From Epilithonimonas mollis (GTDB taxonomy: Bacteria; Bacteroidota; Bacteroidia; Flavobacteriales; Weeksellaceae): a DNA stretch of 64,000 nt. The notes beneath the pieces are model-generated. The model searched no databases. It was not told where the DNA came from and was given only the letters and a program-made list of their open reading frames with translations. Each line of letters begins with the position of its first letter. Position 1 is the stretch's first letter. The DNA is taken from the NCBI RefSeq assembly GCF_900142325.1, contig NZ_FRAM01000004.1, positions 248,001 through 312,000 on the forward strand, written 5' to 3'. Made by a program: the position numbers and the translations under genes. This document shows positions 36,855-46,542 of the stretch, one piece after another.

Positions 36855-37244
36855 TTATGAAAAAGAAAACCTTGGCGGTTCCCAAACGGAATTCAGAAAA
36901 CCTTTATAGCAAAGATCTTCGTCTTTTGAAGGGATTCTATGTATTTTTAAAGGACTGAAATGATATGTTACCGTTTCAAAACTGAATCCCGGATTAATTG
37001 TAAAAACCAATGACAAAGGTGCAGAATGAATGATAAACGGAAGTCTCTGATCTTTTCCGTAATCCCCATCTTTGACAGGATGATCATAATGTGTTCTCAG
37101 AAATGCCGTAAGCGTCATATCCGGATTCAAATCCTTATGCTCGACGTAATGCTCGATCAGTTCCGGGATTTTCAAAAGCTGATATAATTCGGTTGTGGAA
37201 ACCAAATATAAAAATAACAACAATATGGAAATCAATTTTTTCAC
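36855..37244 (-). CDS. Unknown exported protein, metal-block paralogue A
   Basis: A 129-residue protein starting with GTG. N-terminus K-K-L-I-S-I-L-L-L-F-L-Y-L-V-S-T-T-E-L-Y-Q is a signal or membrane segment. The mature part has L-I-E-H-Y-V-E-H-K and P-V-K-D-G-D-Y-G-K-D-Q-R-L-P-F. It is a close relative of the gene at 46159-46542, with the same start codon and N-terminus; the copies bracket the efflux genes. I do not know its function. His residues in the E-H-Y-x-E-H-K region could bind metal. Confidence 0.8.
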   Translation of the reverse strand: MKKLISILLLFLYLVSTTELYQLLKIPELIEHYVEHKDLNPDMTLTAFLRTHYDHPVKDGDYGKDQRLPFIIHSAPLSLVFTINPGFSFETVTYHFSPLKIHRIPSKDEDLCYKGFLNSVWEPPRFSFS

Positions 37245-37293
37245 CGATCAAAATTATTAAATAAAACGTTAGAATCTTAAAATTATTTTAATG

Positions 37294-39804
37294 TTAGCTA
37301 TTTCTATTAGTCATTCTTTTTATCAGTTTAAAAATTTCGAACCAAAGTACTGAGATAGCTGCTAACAGGAATGATGCTGACAATTCTTCCAAAGTCAGAG
37401 AGGAAACATCAAAAAATTCCGAGACCGGCCTTACATATAGAATCATTAGTAAAAGCAATAAGACTAATGCGGAAATTCCTAAAAGGAGATTATTGCGATT
37501 TTTTAAACTCTCGAAAACACTGTAGTAAAAAGAACGGTTGACGAAACTAAGTAGAATATTAGCAAAAATAAGCGTACTGAAAACCAAAGCTCTGGTCTTA
37601 GGCTCATCATTTCCCAGGTCTATAGAATATTGGTACATCCATAATATTCCTGCGGTAATTACCAATCCCTGAATAATACTTACCATAAGTTCCCGCCAGT
37701 TGAGGAATGTATCAGAAAGTGCCCTTGGAGGTTTTTTCATCGCATTTTTTTCAAGTGGTTCATTTTCATAGACTATAGAACAGGTTGGTCCCATTACCAG
37801 CTCAAGAAAAATAACATGAACAGGGGTAAAAATATGCGGAAAAATCCAACCCAGAAACAGTGGCAGAGAAACAGTAAGAATGATCGGAATATGAATGGAA
37901 ATGATGTATTGCACCGCTTTTTTTATGTTGGAATATATTCTTCTTCCGGCAGCAATTCCTGTCACCAGTTTTTCCAGATCATCGTTTGTAATCACGAGTG
38001 AAGCGGCGGATTTGGCAATTTCCGTTCCTTTGTTTCCCATGGCAACTCCGATGTGGGCGGCTTTGAGAGCAGGACCGTCATTGACTCCGTCACCAAGCAT
38101 TGCTACGACATTTCCCTGTTTTTTTAAAGCTGTAATGACTTCAAGTTTCGCTTCCGGGAACATTCTTGTAAACAGGGTTGTATTTTCAGTAAGTTTTAGC
38201 AGATTTTCTTCTGAAAGAGACAGGATTTCGCTTCCGTTCACTGCATCAGCATCATTGCGGATTCCTGCCTGCAGAGCAATGGCCTTTGTAGTATCGGCAT
38301 TGTCTCCGGTAATTACCTTTACTTTAATTCCGGCATCGTAAATATCCTGAAAAACGTTTTTAATTCCTTTTTTAGGAGGATCGTAAAAAACTGTCAAGCC
38401 TAAGAAAATAAACGAAAAATCCTGCTGCCTTTCCGGAAAATTACTTCCTTCAAAAAATGCTTTGCCAACTCCCAGAACACGGTATCCCTGTTCTCCGAAT
38501 TCCTTCACAATATTTCTGATTTTATCTTTTTCAGTTTCCGTAAGATCGGAAACGCTGATAATTGCTTCGGGAGCCCCTTTTGCAGCAATAATCCTCTGTT
38601 TCTGTGCGTTTTCGAAAAGATGGGTCATCATGGGAGGTTTCCCTTCCAGGGGATATTCATGAAAAAGCTGAAAATCCTTTCTCTGATCAGGGTTCTGGGT
38701 TTGCTCATAAACTTTGTGCAAGGTAATTTCCATGGGATCAAACGGAACAGGCTCACTGCTCCACATCGCATAATGAATGAGCTCGTCCAGATCGTTTACA
38801 TCAAATTTATCCTCACTGTATACGGTATTCGTTTTATAATCATAAAAATTTTTCAACTGCATGGAATTTTCTGTAATAGTCCCTGTTTTATCGGTACAGA
38901 TCACCGTGGTACTTCCAAGAGTTTCTACAATACTGCTTCTTTTGATGATGATTCCTTCACGCATAAGCTTCCACGCTCCCAATGCCATGAAAGTGGTAAA
39001 AGCAACAGGGATTTCTTCAGGAAGCACAGACATTGCCAACGTTAAGCCACTTAACAGACTCGTTACAAAATCACGGCTCTTGATGAAGCTGAAAATACAG
39101 ACTGCCAGAAAAATACAGATCCCTATAATCGCCATTCCTTTCACAAAATTCCGGATCTGAAGCTGCAGAGGAGATACTTCTTCCCGGATATTTAAGATAG
39201 ATTGTCCGATTTTTCCTACTTTCGTTTCCTTTCCAATTTTTTCAACTTCAAAAACAGCCAGCCCGGAAACTGTTATCGTTCCGCTGTACACATAATTGTC
39301 TTCCGATGTGCTGTCTTTAAAAACGGAAAAGCTTTCTCCTGTAAGAGAAGATTCATTAACAGAAAAATCATTACTTTGAACGATTCTTCCGTCTGCATTG
39401 ATTAAGCTGCCTTCCTCTGTTATACAAAGATCTCCCAGAACAATTTCGTGTGTGGGAATTTCCACCACCTCAGCATTCCGGATCACTTTACTCAAAGGTT
39501 CATTAAGTTTTTCCAGTTCTTCCAGTGCTTTTTTGCTACGGTTATCCTGATAGAAAGAGATTGCCGTAACAAAAATTATGGCCGCGAGCATAAAAGCGGC
39601 TTCCCCATAATCCGCGGTTAGGATATAAATAACGGAAACGCAAATGAGCAGAATAAGCATCGGCTCTTTAAGGGTATTAAACAGCATGCTCATCCATGTT
39701 TCTTTCCTGATGGCATCCATTCTGTTATAGCCGTGTTTTTCTCTGGAAACTTTAACTTCAGTTTCTGTAAGACCACGAAAATCTTTTGGTATATTATAAG
39801 TCAT
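37294..39804 (-). CDS. P-type cation-transporting ATPase (P2 type)
   Basis: An 836-residue membrane pump. N-terminal cation ATPase domain, then L-T-G-E-S (154-158), the membrane motif P-E-E-I-P-V (262-267), the phosphorylation motif with Asp305 in C-T-D-K-T-G-T, and the hinge L-G-D-G-V-N-D-G-P-A-L-K. Ten helices are expected. The P-E-E-I-P signature and lack of heavy-metal CPx or N-terminal metal domains indicate a P2-type (Ca2+/Mn2+/Mg2+-like) pump rather than a copper pump. It lies between the CusCBA-type genes and the second small paralogue. Its real ion is unclear. Confidence 0.88.
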   Translation of the reverse strand: MTYNIPKDFRGLTETEVKVSREKHGYNRMDAIRKETWMSMLFNTLKEPMLILLICVSVIYILTADYGEAAFMLAAIIFVTAISFYQDNRSKKALEELEKLNEPLSKVIRNAEVVEIPTHEIVLGDLCITEEGSLINADGRIVQSNDFSVNESSLTGESFSVFKDSTSEDNYVYSGTITVSGLAVFEVEKIGKETKVGKIGQSILNIREEVSPLQLQIRNFVKGMAIIGICIFLAVCIFSFIKSRDFVTSLLSGLTLAMSVLPEEIPVAFTTFMALGAWKLMREGIIIKRSSIVETLGSTTVICTDKTGTITENSMQLKNFYDYKTNTVYSEDKFDVNDLDELIHYAMWSSEPVPFDPMEITLHKVYEQTQNPDQRKDFQLFHEYPLEGKPPMMTHLFENAQKQRIIAAKGAPEAIISVSDLTETEKDKIRNIVKEFGEQGYRVLGVGKAFFEGSNFPERQQDFSFIFLGLTVFYDPPKKGIKNVFQDIYDAGIKVKVITGDNADTTKAIALQAGIRNDADAVNGSEILSLSEENLLKLTENTTLFTRMFPEAKLEVITALKKQGNVVAMLGDGVNDGPALKAAHIGVAMGNKGTEIAKSAASLVITNDDLEKLVTGIAAGRRIYSNIKKAVQYIISIHIPIILTVSLPLFLGWIFPHIFTPVHVIFLELVMGPTCSIVYENEPLEKNAMKKPPRALSDTFLNWRELMVSIIQGLVITAGILWMYQYSIDLGNDEPKTRALVFSTLIFANILLSFVNRSFYYSVFESLKNRNNLLLGISALVLLLLLMILYVRPVSEFFDVSSLTLEELSASFLLAAISVLWFEIFKLIKRMTNRNS

Positions 39805-39876
39805 ACGAAATCAATAGTTTATTAAAGTTACACATGTTTTCCACAAAATAAGAATTTATTTTTCCGGATAGAGACT

Positions 39877-40341
39877 CTAGCGGATCTGCTTTTTTACCGA
39901 AGCTGCCCATTGTACAATTTCAGACCTTTCCGATGCGGATAATCTCGCATTCTGATGTACAATCGTATAGGATTCAAGCGGCATTTCTCCATTTTGCACT
40001 GTTTCGGTAATTTCATCCAGTTTATCAAGCTTTTTTTCGTTTGAATATGCCGCAAACTCATCAAAATTCAAGTGTCTTTTTCCTGAGTCCACATGATCTG
40101 CAAGCCACCATTTTAAAGGCTGAATATTATTATACCACGGATAGGAAGTCGTATTGGAATGGCAGTCGTAACAGCTGTTTTTCAGCAGGCTCTGAACGCG
40201 GTCAGGAACTTCATAGTGTTTTTCTAAAGAATTTGCTGAAACGCTTACAGCAATATTTGTGTCTGCGTCAATAAACTGAATAACGATAAGAAGTAATATG
40301 ATGAACAATGCTAGTGTTTTTATTAGTGAATATTTTTTCAT
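39877..40341 (-). CDS. Exported heme-binding-domain protein
   Basis: A 154-residue protein with an N-terminal hydrophobic segment (about 8-23) and a c-haem attachment motif C-Y-D-C-H (Cys57, Cys60, His61), followed by S-N-T-T-S-Y-P-W-Y-N, typical of the Haem_bd family in Bacteroidota. It is probably anchored in the periplasm. It lies 26 bases after the CusB-like gene, in the order CusA, TolC, CusB, this gene, P-type ATPase. A redox or metal-sensing role next to efflux is inferred. Confidence 0.85.
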   Translation of the reverse strand: MKKYSLIKTLALFIILLLIVIQFIDADTNIAVSVSANSLEKHYEVPDRVQSLLKNSCYDCHSNTTSYPWYNNIQPLKWWLADHVDSGKRHLNFDEFAAYSNEKKLDKLDEITETVQNGEMPLESYTIVHQNARLSASERSEIVQWAASVKKQIR

Positions 40342-40367
40342 TTTTTTGTATTATATGGTACAACAGC

Positions 40368-41507
40368 CTACTCCTCTTCCTCCGTATTTTTAAGCTTCAT
40401 CAAAAGCGTGTAAGCATTTTTGGTCACGATCTTTTTATTCTTAAAATCATCAGAATTAAGAATCTGGATAAATCCGTTTTCCGTTTCTCCCAAAGTAACA
40501 GGAGTCAATCGGTATGTTTGTTTTTTAACCTCAACAAAAACAAAATCTTTGCCTTCAAAATTCACGATGCTTTCTTCCGGAACCGCATTGGAAAAAGAAG
40601 TACTGGTTTCAATTTCGGCATTCATATACATTCCCGGAACGAGACTGTGATCGTATTTATCGAAATGGCAGTGAACTTCTGCCAAACCGCCCTGACTGAT
40701 ATCTTTGCTGATGAGAAGGATTTCCCCATAATATTTTTTGCTCGGATCTGCATTCGTGTACGCTGCAAAACGCTGTCCTTTTTTCAGGTTTTCCAGATCT
40801 TTTTCGTACACTTTAAGATTCAGGTGAATGTCATCGGGATTGATGAGCTCAAAAAGCACATCCGAAGGATTTACATATTTCCCGATATTCACATTCACTT
40901 TGCTTACAAATCCGTTGATTGAGCTGTACACGGGAACGCTTTTCGTAATGCTTCCTGATTTTAAAGATTCAGGATTGACATTGATGAGTCTGAGCTGCTG
41001 CGCCAATGAATTCATTAAAATTCTCTGGCTGTTCATTTCAGACTGAGCGAGCTGCATGGCTTTGTCGCTACTTGCCTGACTTTGGTTCAGGGCTTTCTGA
41101 CGGTTGTAATCCAGTTCCGCAAAATGTGCTTTGGATCTTGCCATTAAATAATCCTGCTGAAGCTGAATGAACTGCGGATTTTCGATCACGGCAATGACCT
41201 GACCTCTGGAAACCGGCATTCCCGGAAGAAGATTGCTGGATTTCAGATAGCCGCCAAGCGGAATGCTTACTGAAACCAGATTTTGGGGCGGAACATCGAT
41301 CATTCCGTTTAATTTCAGGGTGGAAGCGATATTCTGCAACGAAAGCGTGGTTGTTTCTATCGGTGCATTTCTTAACTGTGCATCGGTTAAAGTCACTACA
41401 TTTTCGTCTTTCGGGAGGCTTTTTTCCTGTTTGGGAGCTTCTTCTTTTTTACATTGAATGAAGACAAAAAAGCTGATTAATAAGATATATATTGAAATTG
41501 ATTTCAT
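40368..41507 (-). CDS. RND efflux periplasmic adaptor, CusB-like lipoprotein
   Basis: A 379-residue membrane fusion protein. Lipobox ends at Cys19 (F-I-Q-C-K). The barrel-sandwich hybrid lies near 85-220 with a helical hairpin at 110-170 (Y-L-M-A-R-S-K-A-H-F-A-E-L-D-Y), then the beta-barrel and membrane-proximal domains. It bridges the CusA-like pump and the TolC-like channel. The stop of TolC lies 4 bases upstream, so the three are co-translated in order. Confidence 0.92.
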   Translation of the reverse strand: MKSISIYILLISFFVFIQCKKEEAPKQEKSLPKDENVVTLTDAQLRNAPIETTTLSLQNIASTLKLNGMIDVPPQNLVSVSIPLGGYLKSSNLLPGMPVSRGQVIAVIENPQFIQLQQDYLMARSKAHFAELDYNRQKALNQSQASSDKAMQLAQSEMNSQRILMNSLAQQLRLINVNPESLKSGSITKSVPVYSSINGFVSKVNVNIGKYVNPSDVLFELINPDDIHLNLKVYEKDLENLKKGQRFAAYTNADPSKKYYGEILLISKDISQGGLAEVHCHFDKYDHSLVPGMYMNAEIETSTSFSNAVPEESIVNFEGKDFVFVEVKKQTYRLTPVTLGETENGFIQILNSDDFKNKKIVTKNAYTLLMKLKNTEEEE

Positions 41508-41511
41508 TTTT

Positions 41512-42738
41512 TTATGGATTTAAAGTAAGATATTCCAGTTCAATGGCGCTTTGATTAAGTTTCCAGACTGCATCGGTGTAATTGTTTTTAAGCTGTACTG
41601 CCTGATTTACGAGGATCACAAATTCAAGGTAATTGATTTCTCCGCCGATAAACTGTCTTTTTGCCGTTTCGGTGATCACATCCGCATTTTTCAGGTCGGA
41701 ACTTTCATATTTTGAAACAATTTCCAGATTGGACTGATAGATTTCTCTGGCTTTTTTAAGCTGATTCTGAAGATTGAATTCAGCGTTTTTCAGTTCACTT
41801 TCTGCAACAGACTGCGCTACTTTTGCGGCTTCAATTCTCGCTTTCTGACCTCCTGAAAATATCGGAAGCGAAACACCGACCTGAGCCGAATGAAACTGAG
41901 GTGTTGCATTATACAATTTATCATCCGGACCTAATCCTTTAAAACTGTTAAGATTGTACGCCAATTGCAGACCGGGAAGCATTTTCGCTTTTTCCAGTGC
42001 GATCTGTTCTGTGGAAATATTTTTCTGCTGTTCCCAGATTTTCAGCAAAGGATGATCCGCCAGTTTTTCGTTTAAAGAATTGGCAAAAGATTTTGAATCT
42101 TCGGGAATGAAATCGGTTTCCGTATTCAAAAGCCACTGAAACTGGATCTTTAATACGGCTAATTCCTGCTGCAATTGTTTTAACTGAATTTCTATCGCCG
42201 ATTTCTGGCTTGAAGCGGTTGTTTTTTCGAGAATATTGCTCTCCCCTGCTTTCAGTCTGAGGTTCGCTTTATCTGAAAAGTCGGTGTACAGTTTCAGGAT
42301 TTCATTCAGCAGTTTTTCTTTTTCTTTCCAGTACAGAATGTTGTAAAAGGTAAGGCTGACTGCTTTTTTAAGTTCATATTCTTTCAGGGAAACATTCAGC
42401 AAAGATTTTTTCCATTCTTCGGTGTATACATTTTTCTGTTTTTTATACACTGTCGGAAAAGCAATGTTCTGGGAAACGCCAAATTTCATATCGTTGTACG
42501 CACTGTTGATCTGTCCGTAATCGAACGTTACACCAGTCTGCGGAATATCATTTGCCGATTTTATCAACGCTTTGGAATATTCCGATTTAAGTTTTTCGTT
42601 TTTAAGATTTCTGTTGTTTTCCAGTGCGGTATTGATCGCAGTATGAAGATTGATTGGCGTTTGCGCCTTCAGTCCAAATCCTGCAAAGCTGAACAGCAAA
42701 ATGAATACAGCCGTTATATTTTTGTGATTATTTTTCAT
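41512..42738 (-). CDS. TolC-family outer-membrane efflux channel
   Basis: A 408-residue protein with a signal peptide (to about residue 25, L-K-A-Q) and two OEP repeats rich in long amphipathic helices (about 35-210 and 225-405), the TolC plan. It gives the exit channel for the tripartite pump. Placed between the CusA- and CusB-like genes. Confidence 0.92.
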   Translation of the reverse strand: MKNNHKNITAVFILLFSFAGFGLKAQTPINLHTAINTALENNRNLKNEKLKSEYSKALIKSANDIPQTGVTFDYGQINSAYNDMKFGVSQNIAFPTVYKKQKNVYTEEWKKSLLNVSLKEYELKKAVSLTFYNILYWKEKEKLLNEILKLYTDFSDKANLRLKAGESNILEKTTASSQKSAIEIQLKQLQQELAVLKIQFQWLLNTETDFIPEDSKSFANSLNEKLADHPLLKIWEQQKNISTEQIALEKAKMLPGLQLAYNLNSFKGLGPDDKLYNATPQFHSAQVGVSLPIFSGGQKARIEAAKVAQSVAESELKNAEFNLQNQLKKAREIYQSNLEIVSKYESSDLKNADVITETAKRQFIGGEINYLEFVILVNQAVQLKNNYTDAVWKLNQSAIELEYLTLNP

Positions 42739-42786
42739 ATGTAGATATTTATTGTTTTTTAAAGGTCATATGTAATCGCGTTTTCT

Positions 42787-45700
42787 TCATAGGCGTTTGC
42801 GTTTTCCAAATGATGGCGATTTCATTTTAAATCCTTTTTCAATGGTTACATAAAGAAGCGGCAGTACAAAAAGCGTAAGGAAGGTTGCCACGAGAAGACC
42901 TCCGATCACCACGGTTGCCAACGGACGCTGAACTTCCGCTCCTGCTCCGTTGCTTAATGCCATCGGAATAAATCCTAAAGATGCCACGAAAGCCGTCATC
43001 AGAACCGGACGAAGTCTGGACTCTCCGCCATCAATTACAATTCTTACGATATTCCGGATTCCGCTTTTGTATAATCTGTTGAATTCTGAAATGAGAACGA
43101 TCCCGTTGAGAACTGCCACTCCGAAAAGGGCGATGAAACCTACTCCTGCACTGATGCTGAAAGGCATTCCTCTCAAAGCAAGAAGAAATACGCCGCCAAT
43201 AATTGAAAGTGGAATTGCGGTGTAAATCAGCAGACTTTCTTTCACCGAGCCGAATGCTAAGAACAACATCACGAAAATAAGCGCCAAAGCTACCGGAACA
43301 GCAATCATCAGACGCTGTTTTGCATTGTTCAGGTTTTCAAAAGAACCTCCGTAAGTCATATAATAACCTGTCGGAAGTTTTATCTCTTTGTTCACTTTAG
43401 TCTGAAGTTCCTCCACGATGCTCTGAACATCTCTTCCTTTGATGTTGAATCCAACGACAATTCTGCGTTGTGCATTTTCTCTCTGAATTTGATTGGGGCC
43501 GTTTTTCACCTCAACTCTTGCAAGCTGGGAAAGCGGAATCTGGTTTCCGAAAGGGGTCGGAACAAGCAGATTTTTAATATCATCCACATTTTTACGGACT
43601 TTGGAATCGAGACGAACAACCATATCGAAACGTTTTTCGCCTTCGAACACGAGACCTGTACTCTGCCCTGCAAATGCGGCATTCACAATCCGATTGATGT
43701 CGGAAATGGATAAATGATATTGTGCAATAACAGGACGGTTGTATTCTATGGTTACCTGTGGCATTCCTGCAATCGGCTCGATGTAAAGATTCTGGGCTCC
43801 GTCTACAGTTTCAATAATTTTCCCGAGTTTTTGAGCATTTTGGGAAAGAACGTCCAGATCATCACCGAAAATTTTCACCACGACATCCTGTCTTGCTCCT
43901 GTCATCAGTTCATTGAAACGCATCTGCACCGGAAACTGGAAACTTACGGTTACTCCGGGAACATCCTGCAGTTCTTTGCTCATTTTATCTGCCAGTTCAG
44001 GGAATGTAGAGGCAGAAGTCCATTCTTTTTTGTCTTTCAGGATCACCATTAAATCGGCAGCATCCATCGACATCGGATCTGTAGGAATTTCCCCGCTCCC
44101 GATTTTTGTCACGACTTTTTGTACTTCCGGAAATCTTGATTTCAGGATATGAGCTGCCTTCTGTGTACTTTCAATGGTTGTATTCAGATTGCTTCCCGGC
44201 AAAACTCTGGTTTCCACGGCAAAATCTCCTTCTTCAAGGGAAGGAATAAATTCTCCTCCCATTCTGCTGAGAATGAAAATTGCCAAGACAAAAAGTACAG
44301 CCACGATGGAGAATACCATTTTCGGAACTCTTAAGATTTTAAGCAGTGTTTTCAGATAGATTTTCTCCACTTTTTTCATCATCTGGTCAGATAAACTCGG
44401 TTTTGAACTTCTTTTTCTTAAGAGTAAAGAACTCATCATCGGAATGTAGGTTAACGACAATAAAAATGCTCCTAATAGAGCGAAAGCCACAGTCTGAGCC
44501 ATTGGTTTGAACATTTTCCCCTCAATTCCCTGTAAGGTAAGAATCGGAAGATAAACAATCAGGATGATAATCTGTCCGAAAACTGCACTGTTCATCATTT
44601 TTCCGGCAGAATCAGTAACAATGGTATCCATTTCTTCTTTTCCAACGGAGAATATTTTTTTGAATTTTGAATTATGGCTGAACTGATGCAGGACGGATTC
44701 TACAATAATGACTGCACCGTCGATTATAAGGCCAAAATCCAATGCACCGAGACTCATCAGGTTTCCGCTGACTCCGAAAAGATTCATCATACAAATGGCA
44801 AAAAGCATAGCGAGCGGAATTACAGAAGCAACGAGCAATCCGGCGCGTACATTTCCGAGAAACAGAACCAGTACAAAAACAACAATCAATGCGCCTTCTG
44901 TAAGGTTTTTCTCAACGGTTCCGATGGCGTTGTTTACCATTTTGGTACGATCGAGGAACGGTTCTATCACTACTCCTTTCGGAAGGGTCTTCTGAATCTG
45001 GGCAATTTTTTCTTTTACGTTTTTAATAACCTGATTGCTGTTTTCGCCTTTCAGCATCATCACCACTGCCCCGGAAACTTCTCCCTGATCGTTGAACGTC
45101 ATTGCACCGTATCTTGTGGCAAAGCTGGTTTTCACCTCTGCAACGTCTCTTACAAACAGCGGGATTTCATTGGTTTTGGAAGCAATCGCTATATTTTTAA
45201 TGTCTTCGATATTTCCGATGAGACCTTCGCTTCGGATGTATAAAACAGTGGGACCTTTTTCGATATAAGCTCCTCCTGTGTTCTGGTTATTGGTGTTTAA
45301 TGCATCGAAAACATCGTTAATGGTGATTCCGTAAGCATTTAATCTGTCGGGATTGACGGCAATTTCGTACTGTTTCAGTTTTCCTCCGAAACTGCTGACT
45401 TCAGCAACGCCTTTTACACCGAGAAGCTGTCTTCTGACAATCCAGTCCTGAATGGTGCGGAGTTCTGTAATATCGTATTTTTTCTCGTAGCCTTTTTCGG
45501 GACGGATCACGTACTGGAAAATTTCGCCTAACCCTGTAGAAATAGGACCTAATTCGGGAGTTCCTATTCCCTGTGGAATCTGGCTCTGAACCTGCTGCAG
45601 CCTTTCTGCAACCTGCTGTCTTGCCCAGTAAATATCTACATCATCCTCAAAGACGATGGTAACGAGAGATAACCCGAAACGGGAAAAACTTCGGATTTCT

Positions 45701-45939
45701 TTTAATCCTGAAATGTTATTGTTCGCCTGTTCTATGGGAAATGTCACGAGTCTTTCGATGTCTGTTGCTCCAAATGAAGGGGCAATGGTGATGACCTGAA
45801 CCTGATTGTTGGTGATATCGGGAACGGCATCTATCGGAAGTTTGGTGACCTGATAGGAACCCACGCCTATCAATCCCAAAATCAACAGCGCAATGATGAG
45901 TTTGTTCTTTACAGAAAACTCAATGATTTTTGTAAGCAT
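42787..45939 (-). CDS. CusA/CzcA-type heavy-metal RND efflux pump
   Basis: A 1050-residue inner-membrane RND transporter with 12 helices and two large periplasmic loops. The N-terminus (L-T-K-I-I-E-F-S-V-K-N-K) and the D-F-G-L-I-I-D-G-A-V-I-I-V-E motif in helix 4, carrying the proton-relay Asp residues, mark the heavy-metal efflux group. The export of Cu(I)/Ag(I) versus Zn/Co/Cd cannot be settled without inspecting the Met triad; an M-R-F-N-E-L-M-T-G-A-R stretch near residue 673 offers Met residues consistent with a Cus-like site. First of the efflux genes, after the 127-residue unknown. Confidence 0.93.
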   Translation of the reverse strand: MLTKIIEFSVKNKLIIALLILGLIGVGSYQVTKLPIDAVPDITNNQVQVITIAPSFGATDIERLVTFPIEQANNNISGLKEIRSFSRFGLSLVTIVFEDDVDIYWARQQVAERLQQVQSQIPQGIGTPELGPISTGLGEIFQYVIRPEKGYEKKYDITELRTIQDWIVRRQLLGVKGVAEVSSFGGKLKQYEIAVNPDRLNAYGITINDVFDALNTNNQNTGGAYIEKGPTVLYIRSEGLIGNIEDIKNIAIASKTNEIPLFVRDVAEVKTSFATRYGAMTFNDQGEVSGAVVMMLKGENSNQVIKNVKEKIAQIQKTLPKGVVIEPFLDRTKMVNNAIGTVEKNLTEGALIVVFVLVLFLGNVRAGLLVASVIPLAMLFAICMMNLFGVSGNLMSLGALDFGLIIDGAVIIVESVLHQFSHNSKFKKIFSVGKEEMDTIVTDSAGKMMNSAVFGQIIILIVYLPILTLQGIEGKMFKPMAQTVAFALLGAFLLSLTYIPMMSSLLLRKRSSKPSLSDQMMKKVEKIYLKTLLKILRVPKMVFSIVAVLFVLAIFILSRMGGEFIPSLEEGDFAVETRVLPGSNLNTTIESTQKAAHILKSRFPEVQKVVTKIGSGEIPTDPMSMDAADLMVILKDKKEWTSASTFPELADKMSKELQDVPGVTVSFQFPVQMRFNELMTGARQDVVVKIFGDDLDVLSQNAQKLGKIIETVDGAQNLYIEPIAGMPQVTIEYNRPVIAQYHLSISDINRIVNAAFAGQSTGLVFEGEKRFDMVVRLDSKVRKNVDDIKNLLVPTPFGNQIPLSQLARVEVKNGPNQIQRENAQRRIVVGFNIKGRDVQSIVEELQTKVNKEIKLPTGYYMTYGGSFENLNNAKQRLMIAVPVALALIFVMLFLAFGSVKESLLIYTAIPLSIIGGVFLLALRGMPFSISAGVGFIALFGVAVLNGIVLISEFNRLYKSGIRNIVRIVIDGGESRLRPVLMTAFVASLGFIPMALSNGAGAEVQRPLATVVIGGLLVATFLTLFVLPLLYVTIEKGFKMKSPSFGKRKRL

Positions 45940-46158
45940 AATGTTTTGTTGAGCTTATTAGCAGATGGTAGATAATTGATAATAGATGATAGATAGCTAT
46001 TTTACAGATAAATATCTCTATTTGAATGTACTAATTCCAGCAAATGCTTATGAATAAATAAGTTTGATCGCCTGATAAAAAATTAATGAACCTATCGTTG
46101 ATTAATTTAATACCAAAACGTTCTCAAAAATATTTTTGAGAGAAATTCAGAAAAAAAA

Positions 46159-46542
46159 TCAACAAGATTTCGGCGGCTGCCAGATAGAATTGAGAATATC
46201 TTTATTGTAAAAGATGCTTTTGTAAAAAGTCTGTTTGGATTTAATAATCGGGTTGGATTCTTTATCGAACAAATGAAACGTAAAAGGTGTTGCAGGTGTA
46301 CATACGATGATAAGATGAGCTGCGTGCGAAACAAACGGTAACTGCTGATCTTTGGTGTAATCTGAATCTTTTACCGGATTATCATAATGGATTTTAAAGA
46401 ATGAACCTATAGTAATATTCGGATCTTCCTCTTTGTGTTCCAGATAATGTTCAATAAGAACCGGAATTTTCAAAAACTGATACAGCTCGGTTGTAGAAAC
46501 CAAGTATAAACTAAGCAATAGTATTGAGATCAGTTTTTTCAC
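46159..46542 (-). CDS. Unknown exported protein, metal-block paralogue B
   Basis: A 127-residue protein starting with GTG, with N-terminus K-K-L-I-S-I-L-L-L-S-L-Y-L-V-S-T-T-E-L-Y-Q nearly identical to the gene at 36855-37244. Shared mature features: I-E-H-Y-L-E-H-K and P-V-K-D-S-D-Y-T-K-D-Q-Q-L-P-F, then a C-terminal W-Q-P-P or W-E-P-P. It is the first gene of the minus-strand metal block, 219 bases ahead of the CusA-like gene. Function unknown. Carriage of the same unknown gene at both ends of the efflux set implies a linked role in metal handling. Confidence 0.8.
   Translation of the reverse strand: MKKLISILLLSLYLVSTTELYQFLKIPVLIEHYLEHKEEDPNITIGSFFKIHYDNPVKDSDYTKDQQLPFVSHAAHLIIVCTPATPFTFHLFDKESNPIIKSKQTFYKSIFYNKDILNSIWQPPKSC

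Noticed and set aside
40308-40922. A 204-codon open frame on the + strand
   Set aside because: Antisense to the CusB-like gene; Phe/Ile/Lys rich with no domain pattern.
44674-45243. A 189-codon open frame on the + strand
   Set aside because: Antisense to the CusA-like gene, whose protein has all family motifs.
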